Positions 1 to 8,709 of a stretch of 62,102 nucleotides of DNA are shown piece by piece. This stretch comes from Sedimentisphaera sp050251615. GTDB taxonomy: Bacteria; Planctomycetota; Phycisphaerae; Sedimentisphaerales; Sedimentisphaeraceae. The translations under genes and the position numbers were made by a program. The DNA is taken from contig JBFWMM010000010.1 in NCBI GenBank assembly GCA_050251615.1, positions 1 to 62,102 on the forward strand. Reading direction: 5' to 3'. Below the pieces are notes generated by a model. That model ran no database searches and was not told the origin of the DNA. It saw nothing but the letters and a program-made list of their open reading frames with translations. Numbering within the stretch: position 1 is the stretch's first letter; every line of letters starts with the position of its first letter.

Positions 1-2
1 GC

Positions 3-695
3 GCCAACGGCATAATAACCGCAGGCTCTGCCGAGCAAACGGTTGCCTATGGCGAATCGGCGACGGCGCCCGAGATAACGGCAAATGAAAACTGGACGTT
101 CACGGGCTGGGATGTTGCGTTTGAGAGCGTTACGAGCGATTTAATCATTACAGCGCAGTACGAATATGTAGGCTCAGGTACGATGTTCAGTTACGACATC
201 AATGCCGGCTACAACTGGATCTCCTTCCCCGTGCTACCGGAAGACGGGAGCGTTCCAAGTGTGATGAGTGATATGGTTGATAAGTTCATCGCCAACTTCG
301 ACAAGCTCACCGATTCCAAAGGCAAGATTGCGCAGTACTACGAGGGCAACTGGTACGGCACACTCACGAGCCTTGAGGCCGGCAAGAAGTATGTCTTGAA
401 TGCGGCTTATGCCGGTAGCTTTAATGTGCTTGGCGCTCCCGTGCAAGCAGACCTCGCCATAGATCTCGAAGCCGGTTACAATTGGATAGGGCTCACGGTA
501 TCCGAGCCTATGACGGTTGAGGAGGCGATGGCGGGCGCTTCTCCGGAAGACTTCGATAAATTCACCAATCCCGCCGGCAAGATTGCCCAGTACTACGCGG
601 GCAGTTGGTACGGCACGCTCACGAGCCTTGAGCCGGGTGTCGGCTACAGCTACTACTGCGCGGAGCCTCAGACGATTTATTTTGTCGGCCTTTGA
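3..695 (+). CDS. C-terminal part of a large secreted repeat protein (5' end outside window)
   Basis: The reading frame is open from base 3 to the stop at 693-695, so the gene starts before the window and about 230 residues are visible. The first ~55 residues look like a Listeria-Bacteroides (InlB B-type) repeat, with the pattern ATAPEITANENWTFTGWD followed by LIITAQYE. After it come two copies of a module of about 85 residues, each starting AGYNWI and ending with KIAQYY-x-GxWYGTLTSLE. Proteins of this build are usually very long, exported and surface-associated. No anchoring motif is visible at the C-terminus. An internal ATG at 183 is in frame but is not the start, because the repeat domain continues upstream of it. 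The function cannot be stated from this fragment. Confidence 0.8.
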   Translation, partial: ANGIITAGSAEQTVAYGESATAPEITANENWTFTGWDVAFESVTSDLIITAQYEYVGSGTMFSYDINAGYNWISFPVLPEDGSVPSVMSDMVDKFIANFDKLTDSKGKIAQYYEGNWYGTLTSLEAGKKYVLNAAYAGSFNVLGAPVQADLAIDLEAGYNWIGLTVSEPMTVEEAMAGASPEDFDKFTNPAGKIAQYYAGSWYGTLTSLEPGVGYSYYCAEPQTIYFVGL

Positions 696-828
696 TGATG
701 TGAGATGGAAGCAACCAACGCTGAAAAAAATAGAGGTGCGATTCATATCCAGCTGATTATAGTGTCTGCGTTTTGAGCAGTAAAATCAAACATAAACGCC
801 CCGCAGACGTAATAATAAGCGGAAATGG

Positions 829-857
829 TTGACTTGCTCCTGTGGCTGTGTTAGAAT
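829..857 (+). promoter_or_regulatory. Sigma-70 type promoter for the TPR-lnt operon
   Basis: TTGACT at 829-834 and TAGAAT at 852-857 are separated by 17 bp, close to the vegetative consensus. The expected transcription start near 864 leaves a 5' UTR of about 27 nt before the ATG at 891. Inferred by eye. Confidence 0.6.
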
Positions 858-890
858 CAGGAACGTATTTTTCTATTTCGGAGCGTGAAG

Positions 891-2390
891 ATGAAAGCTG
901 TGATAAAAATTTTGTTTACGATTGCTTTTTGTGGAGCAATCTTTGCCGCTGACGATATTGCCCGTACCGGTCGGGATGCGTATTCTGCCCGCCGCGTGAG
1001 TGCCAACGCCGCGCGCCAGCAGTATAATATGACTGCGACGCAGTACCAGAGTACAGCGAGTTCATATCAGGGCACGTACAACCAGTCTCTGGCTAACAGC
1101 GGTGCGCAGAACTACTCGCCCGCAGGGATTGGAGTGGACGGTCGCCCCTACAGCTACAACCCCATTACCAGCTATATGAGCTACAAAACATACGCCGTAA
1201 GCCCGACAGGCATGCAGTACAGCTACCCGATCTACGGTACAAAACTGCCCAACCGCATCACAGACCGAAATACGATCCGAACGGGCATGCCCGAATACGA
1301 TTCCTATCTCCAGAACAAAATTCTCGCAAATACTGTTTACGGCAGTGATTCGCTGGCCTCAGAAATGGAGCTCAAGAACAGCGAATATGCCGGCCATGGC
1401 AACGACAGCGAATACTCTCTCAGCGCTGAATTCAGAGAGAGTAGTCAGGACCTTATCACAAAACAGTATATAAAGGAACTGATTGCCAGGGAGCAGGGTA
1501 GCGACACGAAAGACCCGCTTCTTAACAAAGTTTCCGCTTCAAGCACCGCCAATGAAGCAGACCGTAGCGGCATTGACGACAAGGATTCGTATAAAGATAA
1601 GCAGAAAGATGTTTACGAGTTGATGAGGGATGAGCTTGGCACCTACGACCTCGACAAGCACTTCGCCGCCCAGAAAGAGAAGGACGAAGAGGCTGCGCTT
1701 GCGGCAAAAGAAGAGACGCAGCGCAAGGAAGATATGCGGGAAAAGCTCCTCGACGACCCTGCCGGAGAGAAAAGCGAGGTTGACAAACGGATTGAGGAAT
1801 CAGTGAAGCTGGTCGTACCGGAGGGTGAGAAGCTCAGCAATGAGGCAAAGAGTATCCTCGGCAAGCATACGACCTTCGCATCCCTCTCGAAAGACAAGTT
1901 CAATATGTACATGAAGCAGGCTGAAGAATATATGGCCTCGGGCGAATACTACAAGGCAGTAAACGCCTATTCGACCGCCAAGATCTACAAGAAATACGAC
2001 CCACTCGTGCATTTGGGCACATGTCTGGCTCAGCTCGCCGCAGGCGAGTACCTCAGCAGCTCCGTCAGCCTGAACAATGCGATGATAATCTACCCCGACA
2101 TTGTCAAGATACATATCGACCTGCCTGCGCTTATCGGCAACCGCGATATAGTCGAAGACAGAATGGTTGATATGCAGCGCTGGATTGAGCGCAACGGCTC
2201 AAGCGAACTGATATTCCTGCTTTCGTACGTCTATTACCAGATGGACAACCCCGAGATGGCAAGAGACGAGCTCATCAAGGCTCGCGGCACATTCAGCCCG
2301 CGCCTCGAAAAGAGTGCATCTCTGCTCGCAGAGCAGGTTGGTGCAGATTTCAGCGCATCGGAGATGATCGAACAGGAGCTTGTTGAGTGA
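891..2390 (+). CDS. Exported TPR-repeat protein of unknown function
   Basis: The protein has 499 residues. It starts with a clear signal peptide (MKAVIKILFTIAFCGAIFA, then ADD). A Tyr/Ser/Gln-rich, probably flexible region follows, then a charged Glu/Lys-rich segment (about residues 240-310), and finally a TPR-like region from about residue 340 (QAEEYMASGEYYKAVNAYSTA and following helices). TPRs mediate protein-protein contacts, so a scaffold role in the periplasm or envelope is likely. I chose ATG 891 over the in-frame GTG at 885 because GGAG lies 7 nt before 891. The stop overlaps the GTG start of lnt, which suggests translational coupling. No specific family is recognised. Confidence 0.75.
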   Translation: MKAVIKILFTIAFCGAIFAADDIARTGRDAYSARRVSANAARQQYNMTATQYQSTASSYQGTYNQSLANSGAQNYSPAGIGVDGRPYSYNPITSYMSYKTYAVSPTGMQYSYPIYGTKLPNRITDRNTIRTGMPEYDSYLQNKILANTVYGSDSLASEMELKNSEYAGHGNDSEYSLSAEFRESSQDLITKQYIKELIAREQGSDTKDPLLNKVSASSTANEADRSGIDDKDSYKDKQKDVYELMRDELGTYDLDKHFAAQKEKDEEAALAAKEETQRKEDMREKLLDDPAGEKSEVDKRIEESVKLVVPEGEKLSNEAKSILGKHTTFASLSKDKFNMYMKQAEEYMASGEYYKAVNAYSTAKIYKKYDPLVHLGTCLAQLAAGEYLSSSVSLNNAMIIYPDIVKIHIDLPALIGNRDIVEDRMVDMQRWIERNGSSELIFLLSYVYYQMDNPEMARDELIKARGTFSPRLEKSASLLAEQVGADFSASEMIEQELVE

Positions 2391-4123
2391 GGCAACGCGG
2401 GGCCGTGCTTGCTGTGCTTGCCCTTGCGGCGAGTGCTTGCATGGTGATTTTTTCGTTTGCGCCTTACGACTGCGGTTTTCTGATGTGGGTGGCGTTTGTG
2501 CCGACCATGCTTGCCGTGGCTCTCGGCAAGCAAAGTAAACGCAATGGACTGTTGTTTATGGCGGCAGGTTTTGCCGTCTGGCTGGTCGGCGCCGACTGGT
2601 TGCGCAATATAGCCGTGGCCGCGTGGATTGCGGCCGCGTTCATCTTGAGCTTCAAATGGCTTCTTCTCTATTCCCTGCTTCGTTATCTGCACGGGAAGCG
2701 TGTTCCCTTTACTTTTTCATTTCCAATTGTGCTTGTCGGGCTGGAAGGTTTGCAAGGCTGGCTTTTCGGCGGCTTCGATTGGAACTTCGCCGCACATTCA
2801 CAGTACAAATGGCCGATTATCATCCAGATCGCCGATATTACAGGCGCCGCGGGCGTAAGCTTTCTGCTCGGTGCGGTCAACGGATACTTCGTCGATCTCA
2901 TCCTGCTCGTGCGCAAGATGATTTCCCTGCGCTCTGTTTCGGGAAATTGGCGCGTGGTTGATATGCGGCCCGTATGGAAAGCGGTAGCGCCTGTGCTCGT
3001 TTCAGAGCTGTTTGTGGTTACCTGCCTGCTTGTCGTGTTTTTCTACGGCAAAAAACAGCTTGCCGGCTTAGAGCTTACAGAGGGTCCTCTTGTCGGCATT
3101 GTTCAGCCGGACATACCATCTTCGGCAAAGATTGAGATGGTAAGCGCTGATGAAGTGCTGGAGCGGCTTATCACGCAGACAAAGCTCTGCCGCAAAGAAA
3201 GCGGCGCGGATGTTATCGCCTGGCCGGAAACGATGATTCCCACCGTTATGAATATCGAGTACGTCAGTTGCTTGCGCGAGGGCTCCTTCGGCAGGGATGT
3301 GTATAATGAGCTGCGCATGCTTACGAGAGAGGAAGATTTCAGCCTCATAGCCGGCGCACCCACTGCCACGCTTGCCGAGCGCGAAGGCAGGCTGTGGGTG
3401 GACAAGGAATACAATTCAGCGGTCTGCTTTGACCGCGGCACGCTTCTGCCGAACCGCTACGACAAGATTCATCTTGTGCCGTTCGGGGAATACATACCGT
3501 TTGCCGAAAAAGGGCTCTTCAAAGACTTCATAATGCGCTTCAACAGCGAGGGTTACGACTTCGTAATCGACCGCGGAGAAGCGCTCAACCGTTTTGCGAC
3601 CGGTAGCGTAGCGCGGCAGATTACAATCGCCCCCTCAATCTGCTACGAAGATACCGACGCCGAGCTCACGCGCCGCGCGGTTGATGCGGCAAGCTGCAAG
3701 CCGCAGCTTCTGCTCAATATCAGCAACGACGGGTGGTACGTCAAAACTGACGGCTCGAGAAGTATCGGGCCGGGTAAGGAGCATTTCCAGAGGCTCGCGA
3801 TATGCGTGTTCAGAGCCGTTGAAAACCGCGTTTCGCTTGTGCGCTCAGTGAATACGGGCGTCAGCTGCCTCATCGACCCGCTGGGGCGCATAATAGATTC
3901 GTACGCCTTTGGCAACCTGCCGGAAAAGGTTAAAGAGAGAGGCGCTTCTGAAGGCTGGTTTGCCGATTATGTGCCGCAGTGTGAGAAGGTGAGTGTTTTT
4001 GCGAGGACAGGAAACCGGCTCGGTAATATGCTCAGGGCGGTTGTAATCGGGTTGTTTGCGGCTATGATGATAGAAACCGCGGCCGGCAAAATCGGAGCGC
4101 GAAAGAAACAGATGGAGAAATGA
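2387..4123 (+). CDS. lnt: Apolipoprotein N-acyltransferase
   Basis: Lnt transfers an acyl chain from phospholipid to the N-terminal cysteine of lipoproteins, the last step of lipoprotein maturation in the inner membrane. The 578-residue protein has an N-terminal half of hydrophobic helices, then a nitrilase-like (CN hydrolase) domain. The catalytic triad is visible: Glu in AWPETMIPT (about residue 281), Lys in YDKIHLVPFGEYIPF (about 360) and Cys in APSICYEDTD (about 418). A final hydrophobic helix lies near the C-terminus (LRAVVIGLFAAMMIETAAG). The start is GTG at 2387, overlapping the stop of the TPR gene by 4 nt, and the stop overlaps the next gene. Length is a little above the usual ~510-550 residues. 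Confidence 0.93.
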   Translation: MRQRGAVLAVLALAASACMVIFSFAPYDCGFLMWVAFVPTMLAVALGKQSKRNGLLFMAAGFAVWLVGADWLRNIAVAAWIAAAFILSFKWLLLYSLLRYLHGKRVPFTFSFPIVLVGLEGLQGWLFGGFDWNFAAHSQYKWPIIIQIADITGAAGVSFLLGAVNGYFVDLILLVRKMISLRSVSGNWRVVDMRPVWKAVAPVLVSELFVVTCLLVVFFYGKKQLAGLELTEGPLVGIVQPDIPSSAKIEMVSADEVLERLITQTKLCRKESGADVIAWPETMIPTVMNIEYVSCLREGSFGRDVYNELRMLTREEDFSLIAGAPTATLAEREGRLWVDKEYNSAVCFDRGTLLPNRYDKIHLVPFGEYIPFAEKGLFKDFIMRFNSEGYDFVIDRGEALNRFATGSVARQITIAPSICYEDTDAELTRRAVDAASCKPQLLLNISNDGWYVKTDGSRSIGPGKEHFQRLAICVFRAVENRVSLVRSVNTGVSCLIDPLGRIIDSYAFGNLPEKVKERGASEGWFADYVPQCEKVSVFARTGNRLGNMLRAVVIGLFAAMMIETAAGKIGARKKQMEK

Positions 4124-5112
4124 TGAACAATAAAAAACACATTATATGGCTGATATTGCTCTGCGTAATGCTTGCACCGGTGGCAGGGGCCTCTCAGGCA
4201 AGAAGAAAGTCTCTTACTGCGCAGCTTCCCATTGAAGAGCAGGCGCGTTGGCAGATAATTGAAGTGCTTGGCAGTGATAATCTCTTAAAGCGTATGAACG
4301 CGATTGAGGCTATTGGCCTGAGTAAGGATGAATCGCTCATGGCAAACCTCATAATGATTCTCAAGAACGACAAGAGCACTGAAGCAGAGAAATACGCCGC
4401 GCTTATGGCGATTGGTGATGTCCGCTTCAAAACAGCTACTGAGGTTGTGCGTAAATACGCCGGCAACGAGGCGCCCAACCTCGATATTGCATCGGCTTAT
4501 GCGCTGATTCGGCTCGGAGACACTTCGCTCGAGAGGTACAAGGCGATATTGAAGTATCTTGATTCGGAAAATCAGTCTGCCAGAGACAATGCCGTTGTTG
4601 CGCTTGGCAAGGCTGGCGATAGGAAATATATAAATCTGCTCAGATGGATTTTCAGCAACGAAAATTACACCGAGAGGACAAAGCTGCTCGCGGTGGAAGC
4701 GATGGCCGAGCTGCGCGACCCTGAGGCATTCGGCAAGTCTTGGGCGCTTATGATCAGCAAACGCGCCGATGACAGGGTAATGGGGATAAAGTCCATGCGA
4801 AAGCTCATGACAGACGATTCACGCAACTCCATTCTCACTATGCTCGATGACGGTGTGCTGGAAGTGCGGCTGGTGGCAGCGGGGCAGCTTGCAATGATGG
4901 GTGATAAATCAGGGCTTCCTCTCGTGGAAGACTTCTTCGCAAACATTTTGCCGAAGCTCGAAGGCACAGACCGCAGCCGCGCCCTGATCCACGCGATCGA
5001 TGCCGTTATAGCGCTCAAGAAGACGGAAGTGGCAAGATACTTGCCGGAATTGATGAAGGATGATTCCGAGGACGTCCGGCTGAAGGCCGCACAGGCAATT
5101 TTGAGTATCTGA
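4120..5112 (+). CDS. Exported HEAT-repeat protein
   Basis: About 330 residues with a signal peptide (KKHIIWLILLCVMLAPVAGASQA) followed by repeated helical pairs of HEAT/PBS-lyase type, for example MNAIEAIGLSKDESLMANLI, ARDNAVVALGKAGDRKYINL, VRLVAAGQLAMMGDKSGLPL and VRLKAAQAILSI at the C-terminus. Such repeats form a solenoid that binds other proteins; no enzymatic motif is visible. Two ATGs are adjacent (4120 and 4123). GGAG at 4114-4117 is better spaced for 4123, so the true start may be one codon later. The gene overlaps both neighbours by a few bases and is part of the TPR-lnt-HEAT-rsmE operon. Function unknown. Confidence 0.75.
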   Translation: MMNNKKHIIWLILLCVMLAPVAGASQARRKSLTAQLPIEEQARWQIIEVLGSDNLLKRMNAIEAIGLSKDESLMANLIMILKNDKSTEAEKYAALMAIGDVRFKTATEVVRKYAGNEAPNLDIASAYALIRLGDTSLERYKAILKYLDSENQSARDNAVVALGKAGDRKYINLLRWIFSNENYTERTKLLAVEAMAELRDPEAFGKSWALMISKRADDRVMGIKSMRKLMTDDSRNSILTMLDDGVLEVRLVAAGQLAMMGDKSGLPLVEDFFANILPKLEGTDRSRALIHAIDAVIALKKTEVARYLPELMKDDSEDVRLKAAQAILSI

Positions 5113-5837
5113 TGGCGCTCTTCTACTGCGAAAACATAACGGACTTCGTTGAACTCCCGACGGAAGAAGCAAGGCATCTCGCCGCACACCGCCGGCGTGA
5201 GGGCGATTGCATCGAGCTTTTCGATGGCCGCGGAACAAGCGCCAAGGGCGTTATAACGATGCTCTCCAAACGCAGCGCGGCTCTGGAAGTTACAGATATT
5301 AGAAAGCGGCCCCCTCGCGAGAACGCAATCATAACGCTTGTGATCAGTGTGGCAAAAGGCCAGCGCTTTGACTGGCTTATAGCCAAGGCCACAGAGCTCG
5401 GCGCAGATCGAATCTTCCCATGCATCTACTCACGCACCGTTAAAACAGGCGAGGGCAAAAACCTCGGCGAGAGATACCGCAATCTGGCAATCTCCGCCTG
5501 CAAGCAGTGCGGAAGGCCGTTTCTGCCGATGATTTCGCCACCTCTGACGTTTAGCGAACATCTCACAAGCCTCAAAGGCGCACGTCTGCTGACGGCAAGC
5601 CTGAGAGGTAACAGGGGCTCATTATTCGATGAGGATTTTTCAGATACCCGCGAGCGTGCCGTCTTTGTTGGCCCCGAAGGCGGATTTACTCCCGAAGAGG
5701 AAGCTATGCTGGAAGAAGCGGGCGCCCTAAACGTAAAACTTACAGATGCCATCCTGCGTACGGAAACCGCAGCACTTGCGGCTTGCTCAATTCTTGCGGC
5801 AATGAGAGACAACCAACTCACTCAGCCCGTTGCTTAA
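5112..5837 (+). CDS. rsmE: 16S rRNA (uracil1498-N3)-methyltransferase RsmE
   Basis: RsmE methylates N3 of U1498 in 16S rRNA, using S-adenosylmethionine. The 241-residue protein matches the family in length. The N-terminal PUA-like part contains EARHLAAHRRREGDCIELFDG. The C-terminal SPOUT (knotted) domain has AKGQRFDWLIAKATELGADR, FVGPEGGFTPEEE and LTDAILRTETAALAACSIL, the SAM-binding signature. The start ATG overlaps the stop of the HEAT gene (TGATG). It is the last gene of the operon that starts at 891; co-transcription with lnt does not imply a shared pathway. Confidence 0.92.
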   Translation: MALFYCENITDFVELPTEEARHLAAHRRREGDCIELFDGRGTSAKGVITMLSKRSAALEVTDIRKRPPRENAIITLVISVAKGQRFDWLIAKATELGADRIFPCIYSRTVKTGEGKNLGERYRNLAISACKQCGRPFLPMISPPLTFSEHLTSLKGARLLTASLRGNRGSLFDEDFSDTRERAVFVGPEGGFTPEEEAMLEEAGALNVKLTDAILRTETAALAACSILAAMRDNQLTQPVA

Positions 5838-6029
5838 GTCGGCCAGAGAACGAGACTGTAGCGGGTCTGAGTGTGTTAAAGCGCAAAGATGTGCACGGTT
5901 TTTTGAGATCAGAACGTGTTTTTTTAATTATTATCTAAATGCGCTTTCGCATAAATACCTGTCAATAATAATGTTATGCTTATCTGAAATAGTTTTCTCG
6001 ATTTTTTTTGAAAAAAACAAAAAAAGCGC
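5838..6029. other. AT-rich intergenic region without a supported gene
   Basis: About 190 bp between rsmE and the tRNA promoter. The stretch from about 5930 is very A+T rich with long A and T runs. A short open frame runs 5830-6033 on the plus strand, but it overlaps rsmE, has no ribosome binding site and encodes a low-complexity product, so I do not call it. Confidence 0.4.
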
Positions 6030-6057
6030 TTGACGTATTTTCTCAAGACGCTATCAT
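6030..6057 (+). promoter_or_regulatory. Sigma-70 type promoter, probably for tRNA-Leu
   Basis: TTGACG at 6030-6035 and TATCAT at 6052-6057 with 16-bp spacing. The tRNA begins about 140 nt downstream, so a long 5' leader would have to be trimmed by RNase P. A weaker promoter-like pair lies closer to the tRNA (TTGATT near 6161, TAAGAT near 6181). The region between (6060-6201) holds short hairpins but no recognisable RNA. Confidence 0.45.
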
Positions 6058-6201
6058 ATATCTCGGTTTGTGAGCTTGGGCTTAGCGTACGCGAGCACTT
6101 TTAAGCAGGCAAGCCTTAGTGGATGCGAAGTTTTCGCGAAGCTGTTCCGAACAACTGCTTGATTTTTCAGTAGAGTTCAATAAGATTATAGAACTGCGAA
6201 A

Positions 6202-6286
6202 GCGGATGTGGCGGAATTGGCAGACGCGCTAGCTTCAGGTGCTAGTGGGCATAACGCCCGTGGAGGTTCGAGTCCTCTCATCCGCA
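6202..6286 (+). tRNA. tRNA-Leu (anticodon CAG)
   Basis: 85-nt class II tRNA. The acceptor stem pairs GCGGATG with CATCCGC. The D arm is GGCGGAATTGGCAGAC. The anticodon stem CTAGC/GCTAG encloses loop TTCAGGT with anticodon CAG. A long variable arm (GGGCATAACGCCC) and T arm GAGGTTCGAGTCCTC follow. The discriminator is A and CCA is not encoded, so CCA must be added by nucleotidyltransferase. It resembles the E. coli leuT/P/Q/V sequence closely. Confidence 0.96.
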
Positions 6287-6343
6287 TTCTCCTTAAAAAA
6301 AACACATAACAACAACCAACACAAAGCCTCCTTAAAAACGCGA

Positions 6344-6376
6344 GGGCAGGACGCAATGTTCTGCCCGACTTTTTTT
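6344..6376 (+). terminator. Rho-independent terminator downstream of tRNA-Leu
   Basis: GGGCAG(G) pairs with (T)CTGCCC across a short loop, followed by GAC and a 7-T run. Confidence 0.7.
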
Positions 6377-6399
6377 CTGAGGGGGTGAGTGTTGAAACC

Positions 6400-6437
6400 A
6401 AAAAAAGACGCCGGCTTGAATGTCAGCGTCTTTTTTT
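6400..6437. terminator. Second, bidirectional terminator-like hairpin
   Basis: An A-run followed by GACGC, a 14-nt loop, then GCGTC and a 7-T run. Because it is flanked by A and T runs it could stop transcription from both sides: the tRNA from the left, and any read-through of the mutL operon from the right. Confidence 0.6.
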
Positions 6438-6593
6438 ATTCCGCCTATCGCGCAATTGCGCTGTTTGCTAGCCGTTCGCGCGTGAAATGATTCTCAATTG
6501 AACATAAAGCCTGCTCGCGTAGAGCGGAGGCGCATAAGCGCCCCGCTAATGTTGCATTCTCCGGATTGATAAAACACTCCGCACGAAAACTGT

Positions 6594-6616
6594 AGAGACG
6601 CAAATTTTGCGTCTCT
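6594..6616. repeat. Perfect inverted repeat in the tRNA-mutL intergenic region
   Basis: AGAGACGCAAA is followed directly by its reverse complement TTTTGCGTCTCT, giving an 11-12 bp stem. It could be a terminator for the minus-strand mutL operon or a small non-autonomous repeat. The ~500 bp from 6287 to 6789 otherwise contains no supported gene. Confidence 0.45.
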
Positions 6617-6702
6617 TTCTACTCTTTGCTTTTGTTCCTTTTAAAGACCATTTGGCTTAATATAACAAAAAACATTACACCTTAAAAGAATTTCCAATTT
6701 TC

Positions 6703-6739
6703 GGGGACAAGCTCAATATTTGGGGACAAGCTCAATATC
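6703..6739. repeat. Direct tandem repeat of 18 bp
   Basis: GGGGACAAGCTCAATATT at 6703-6720 is repeated at 6722-6739 with one changed final base. It lies just past the mutL stop. On the minus strand it reads as two copies ending in TTGAGCTTGTCCCC. The function is unknown. Confidence 0.7.
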
Positions 6740-6789
6740 TTAGGATTATGTGGTATTGTTGCCATATTCATCCAATCATACGCAGAAAA

Positions 6790-8709
6790 TCAAAAACCCG
6801 TACGTTTGAACTGTTTGTCGAGGGCGTCTTTGCTGAATGAGATTCTGGCAGGGCGGCCATGGGGGCATCTGCCACTGCGCTGTGTTTTTTTGGCTTCTTC
6901 GAGCAAGTGGATCACCTCCATCTCGCTGAGCTTCTGGCCTGCTTTGATTGCCGCCTTGCAAGAAGCGGTATCGAGAATGAAATGCACAAGCTCCTCGCTA
7001 CCCGGCGCAACGTGCGTCTCGGCGAGTTTTTCGATGAGCTCTGCCATAAATTCGGCGGGCTTTGCCTTTCTCAGCAGTGTGGGGAAAGACTGCACCGCCC
7101 AAACGCCCGGCCCGAACGGTGCCACATCAATCCCGAGCTTATGCAACACGCCTGAACAGAGCTCCAGCAGCTCCTCCTGTCCGGCGCGAAGCTCAAACGT
7201 ATCGGGAATGAGCAGCTTTTGCGTTTCAAGGCGCTCGGTCTCCGGCTCCGCGACGCGCGCGTACATCTTTTCGTAGATGATTCGTTCGTGGAATGCGTGC
7301 TGATCGATAACGTCCATACCAGTCTCGGTCTCTATGACGATATAGCTGTTCTGCACCTGCATCCAGTTGAGGTGCGGCGCGGCAGGCTCAGTGGCGGGAA
7401 GCGGCGGCTCAAACCCTGCCGCATTAGTAGGCCGGTGTAGAGAATACGGTCTGAATTCGCCCGATCCCGAGCCCGAAATTGAGCGCGGCCCGGCAGAAGA
7501 AGGGGAGGATGAGGCACTGTCGAAGAAGCTCTTCATCGAATTTCTCACGCGCGCATCGTATTCACTCTTGTTGCGGCTCATAGCCTCCTGCAAAGACTCC
7601 GTTATTGACAGAGAAGCTGCGTCCGCGGCGCTCATATCCGCAGCTCCCGCCGGTGCAATATCCGAAGCGCCCCGAGAGACGTCCCCGTTGATCTGCACCT
7701 TCAGATTCAGCAGCTTTTCACGAAGCGCCGCAAGCACTTGCGAGTGAACGAGGTTGGAGTTTTCAAAGCGCACTTCAATCTTCGTCGGGTGCACGTTTAC
7801 ATCGAAGCAGGCCGCATCCATCTCGATAAAGAGAAAAACGATCGGATACTTCCCCGGCTCAAGCATTCCGCGGTACGCCTCTTTGATGGCGTGCGAGATG
7901 AATTTGTCGCGTATGTAGCGGCCGTTGAGGAAGCAGTACTGGTCTTTCGCCGAGGAGCGGCTCATTGCCGGTGAGCAGATTCGCGCGCTGATAAACATAC
8001 CGCGCTCGTCGGAGCTTGCCGCGATGAGATTCGAGCGCACGTCTTTGTTGATAAGCTCGCCGATACGCTGGTCTATAGATTGCCCTGCGGGGAGGTAATA
8101 GATCTGTTTGCCGTTATGCAGCAGGCGCAGCTCAATATCGCAGTTGGCGAGGGCAATGCGGGTGAACTGTTCGCTGATATGGCCGAATTCCGTGTTGGCG
8201 GTGCGCAGGAATTTGCGCCGTGCGGGGAGTTTGTAGAAGAGGTTGCGGCAGGAGATTGTCGTGCCGTAGTCGCTGCTGGCCGGAGTAACGGGGCCAAAAT
8301 CGCCGCAATCAATCTCAAGGCTGTTTGCCTCGATGGAATCGGCCTGCCTCGAAACAATACGCACCTGCGCAACGCTTGCAATGCTCGCAAGCGCCTCGCC
8401 GCGGAACCCCATTGTGCTGATATGGGAGAGGTCGTCGAAGCAGGAGAGCTTGCTGGTGGCATGCGGCTGGAAAGCGGTAGGGATATCACCTGCGGATATC
8501 CCGCATCCGTTATCTGTTACTTGAATCAGGCCACGTCCGCCGTCCTCGCAGGTGAGGGTGATTTTTGTGGCTCCGGCATCAATGCTGTTTTCCAGCAGCT
8601 CCTTCACCACGCTCGCCGGTCGCTCGATCACCTCGCCGGCCGCAATCATATTGATCATATTCTTTTCGAGAACATGAATTCTGCGTTTGTCGGCGTTAGT
8701 TTCGCTCAT
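6790..8709 (-). CDS. mutL: DNA mismatch repair protein MutL with endonuclease motifs
   Basis: MutL couples mismatch recognition by MutS to strand incision and excision. The 639-residue protein has the N-terminal GHKL ATPase: MIAAGEVIERPASVVKELLE, NSIDAGA, DNGCGI, GFRGEALASIASVAQ. A low-complexity Ser/Pro/Ala-rich linker spans about residues 350-440. The C-terminal domain carries the endonuclease motif DQHAFHERIIYE (DQHA-x2-E-x4-E pattern), followed by SCKAAIKAG and CPHGRP. It is therefore predicted to be a nicking MutL, as in bacteria lacking MutH. The start ATG (8709) overlaps the gpmI stop by one base (TGATG), so the two are co-translated. No mutS is in the window. Confidence 0.95.
   Translation of the reverse strand: MSETNADKRRIHVLEKNMINMIAAGEVIERPASVVKELLENSIDAGATKITLTCEDGGRGLIQVTDNGCGISAGDIPTAFQPHATSKLSCFDDLSHISTMGFRGEALASIASVAQVRIVSRQADSIEANSLEIDCGDFGPVTPASSDYGTTISCRNLFYKLPARRKFLRTANTEFGHISEQFTRIALANCDIELRLLHNGKQIYYLPAGQSIDQRIGELINKDVRSNLIAASSDERGMFISARICSPAMSRSSAKDQYCFLNGRYIRDKFISHAIKEAYRGMLEPGKYPIVFLFIEMDAACFDVNVHPTKIEVRFENSNLVHSQVLAALREKLLNLKVQINGDVSRGASDIAPAGAADMSAADAASLSITESLQEAMSRNKSEYDARVRNSMKSFFDSASSSPSSAGPRSISGSGSGEFRPYSLHRPTNAAGFEPPLPATEPAAPHLNWMQVQNSYIVIETETGMDVIDQHAFHERIIYEKMYARVAEPETERLETQKLLIPDTFELRAGQEELLELCSGVLHKLGIDVAPFGPGVWAVQSFPTLLRKAKPAEFMAELIEKLAETHVAPGSEELVHFILDTASCKAAIKAGQKLSEMEVIHLLEEAKKTQRSGRCPHGRPARISFSKDALDKQFKRTGF

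Noticed and set aside
5830..6033. AT-rich short open frame after rsmE
   Set aside because: Overlaps rsmE, has no ribosome binding site and a low-complexity product.
6060..6201. A small structured RNA between the promoter and tRNA-Leu
   Set aside because: Short hairpins are present but no match to SRP RNA, 6S, tmRNA or RNase P RNA core motifs.
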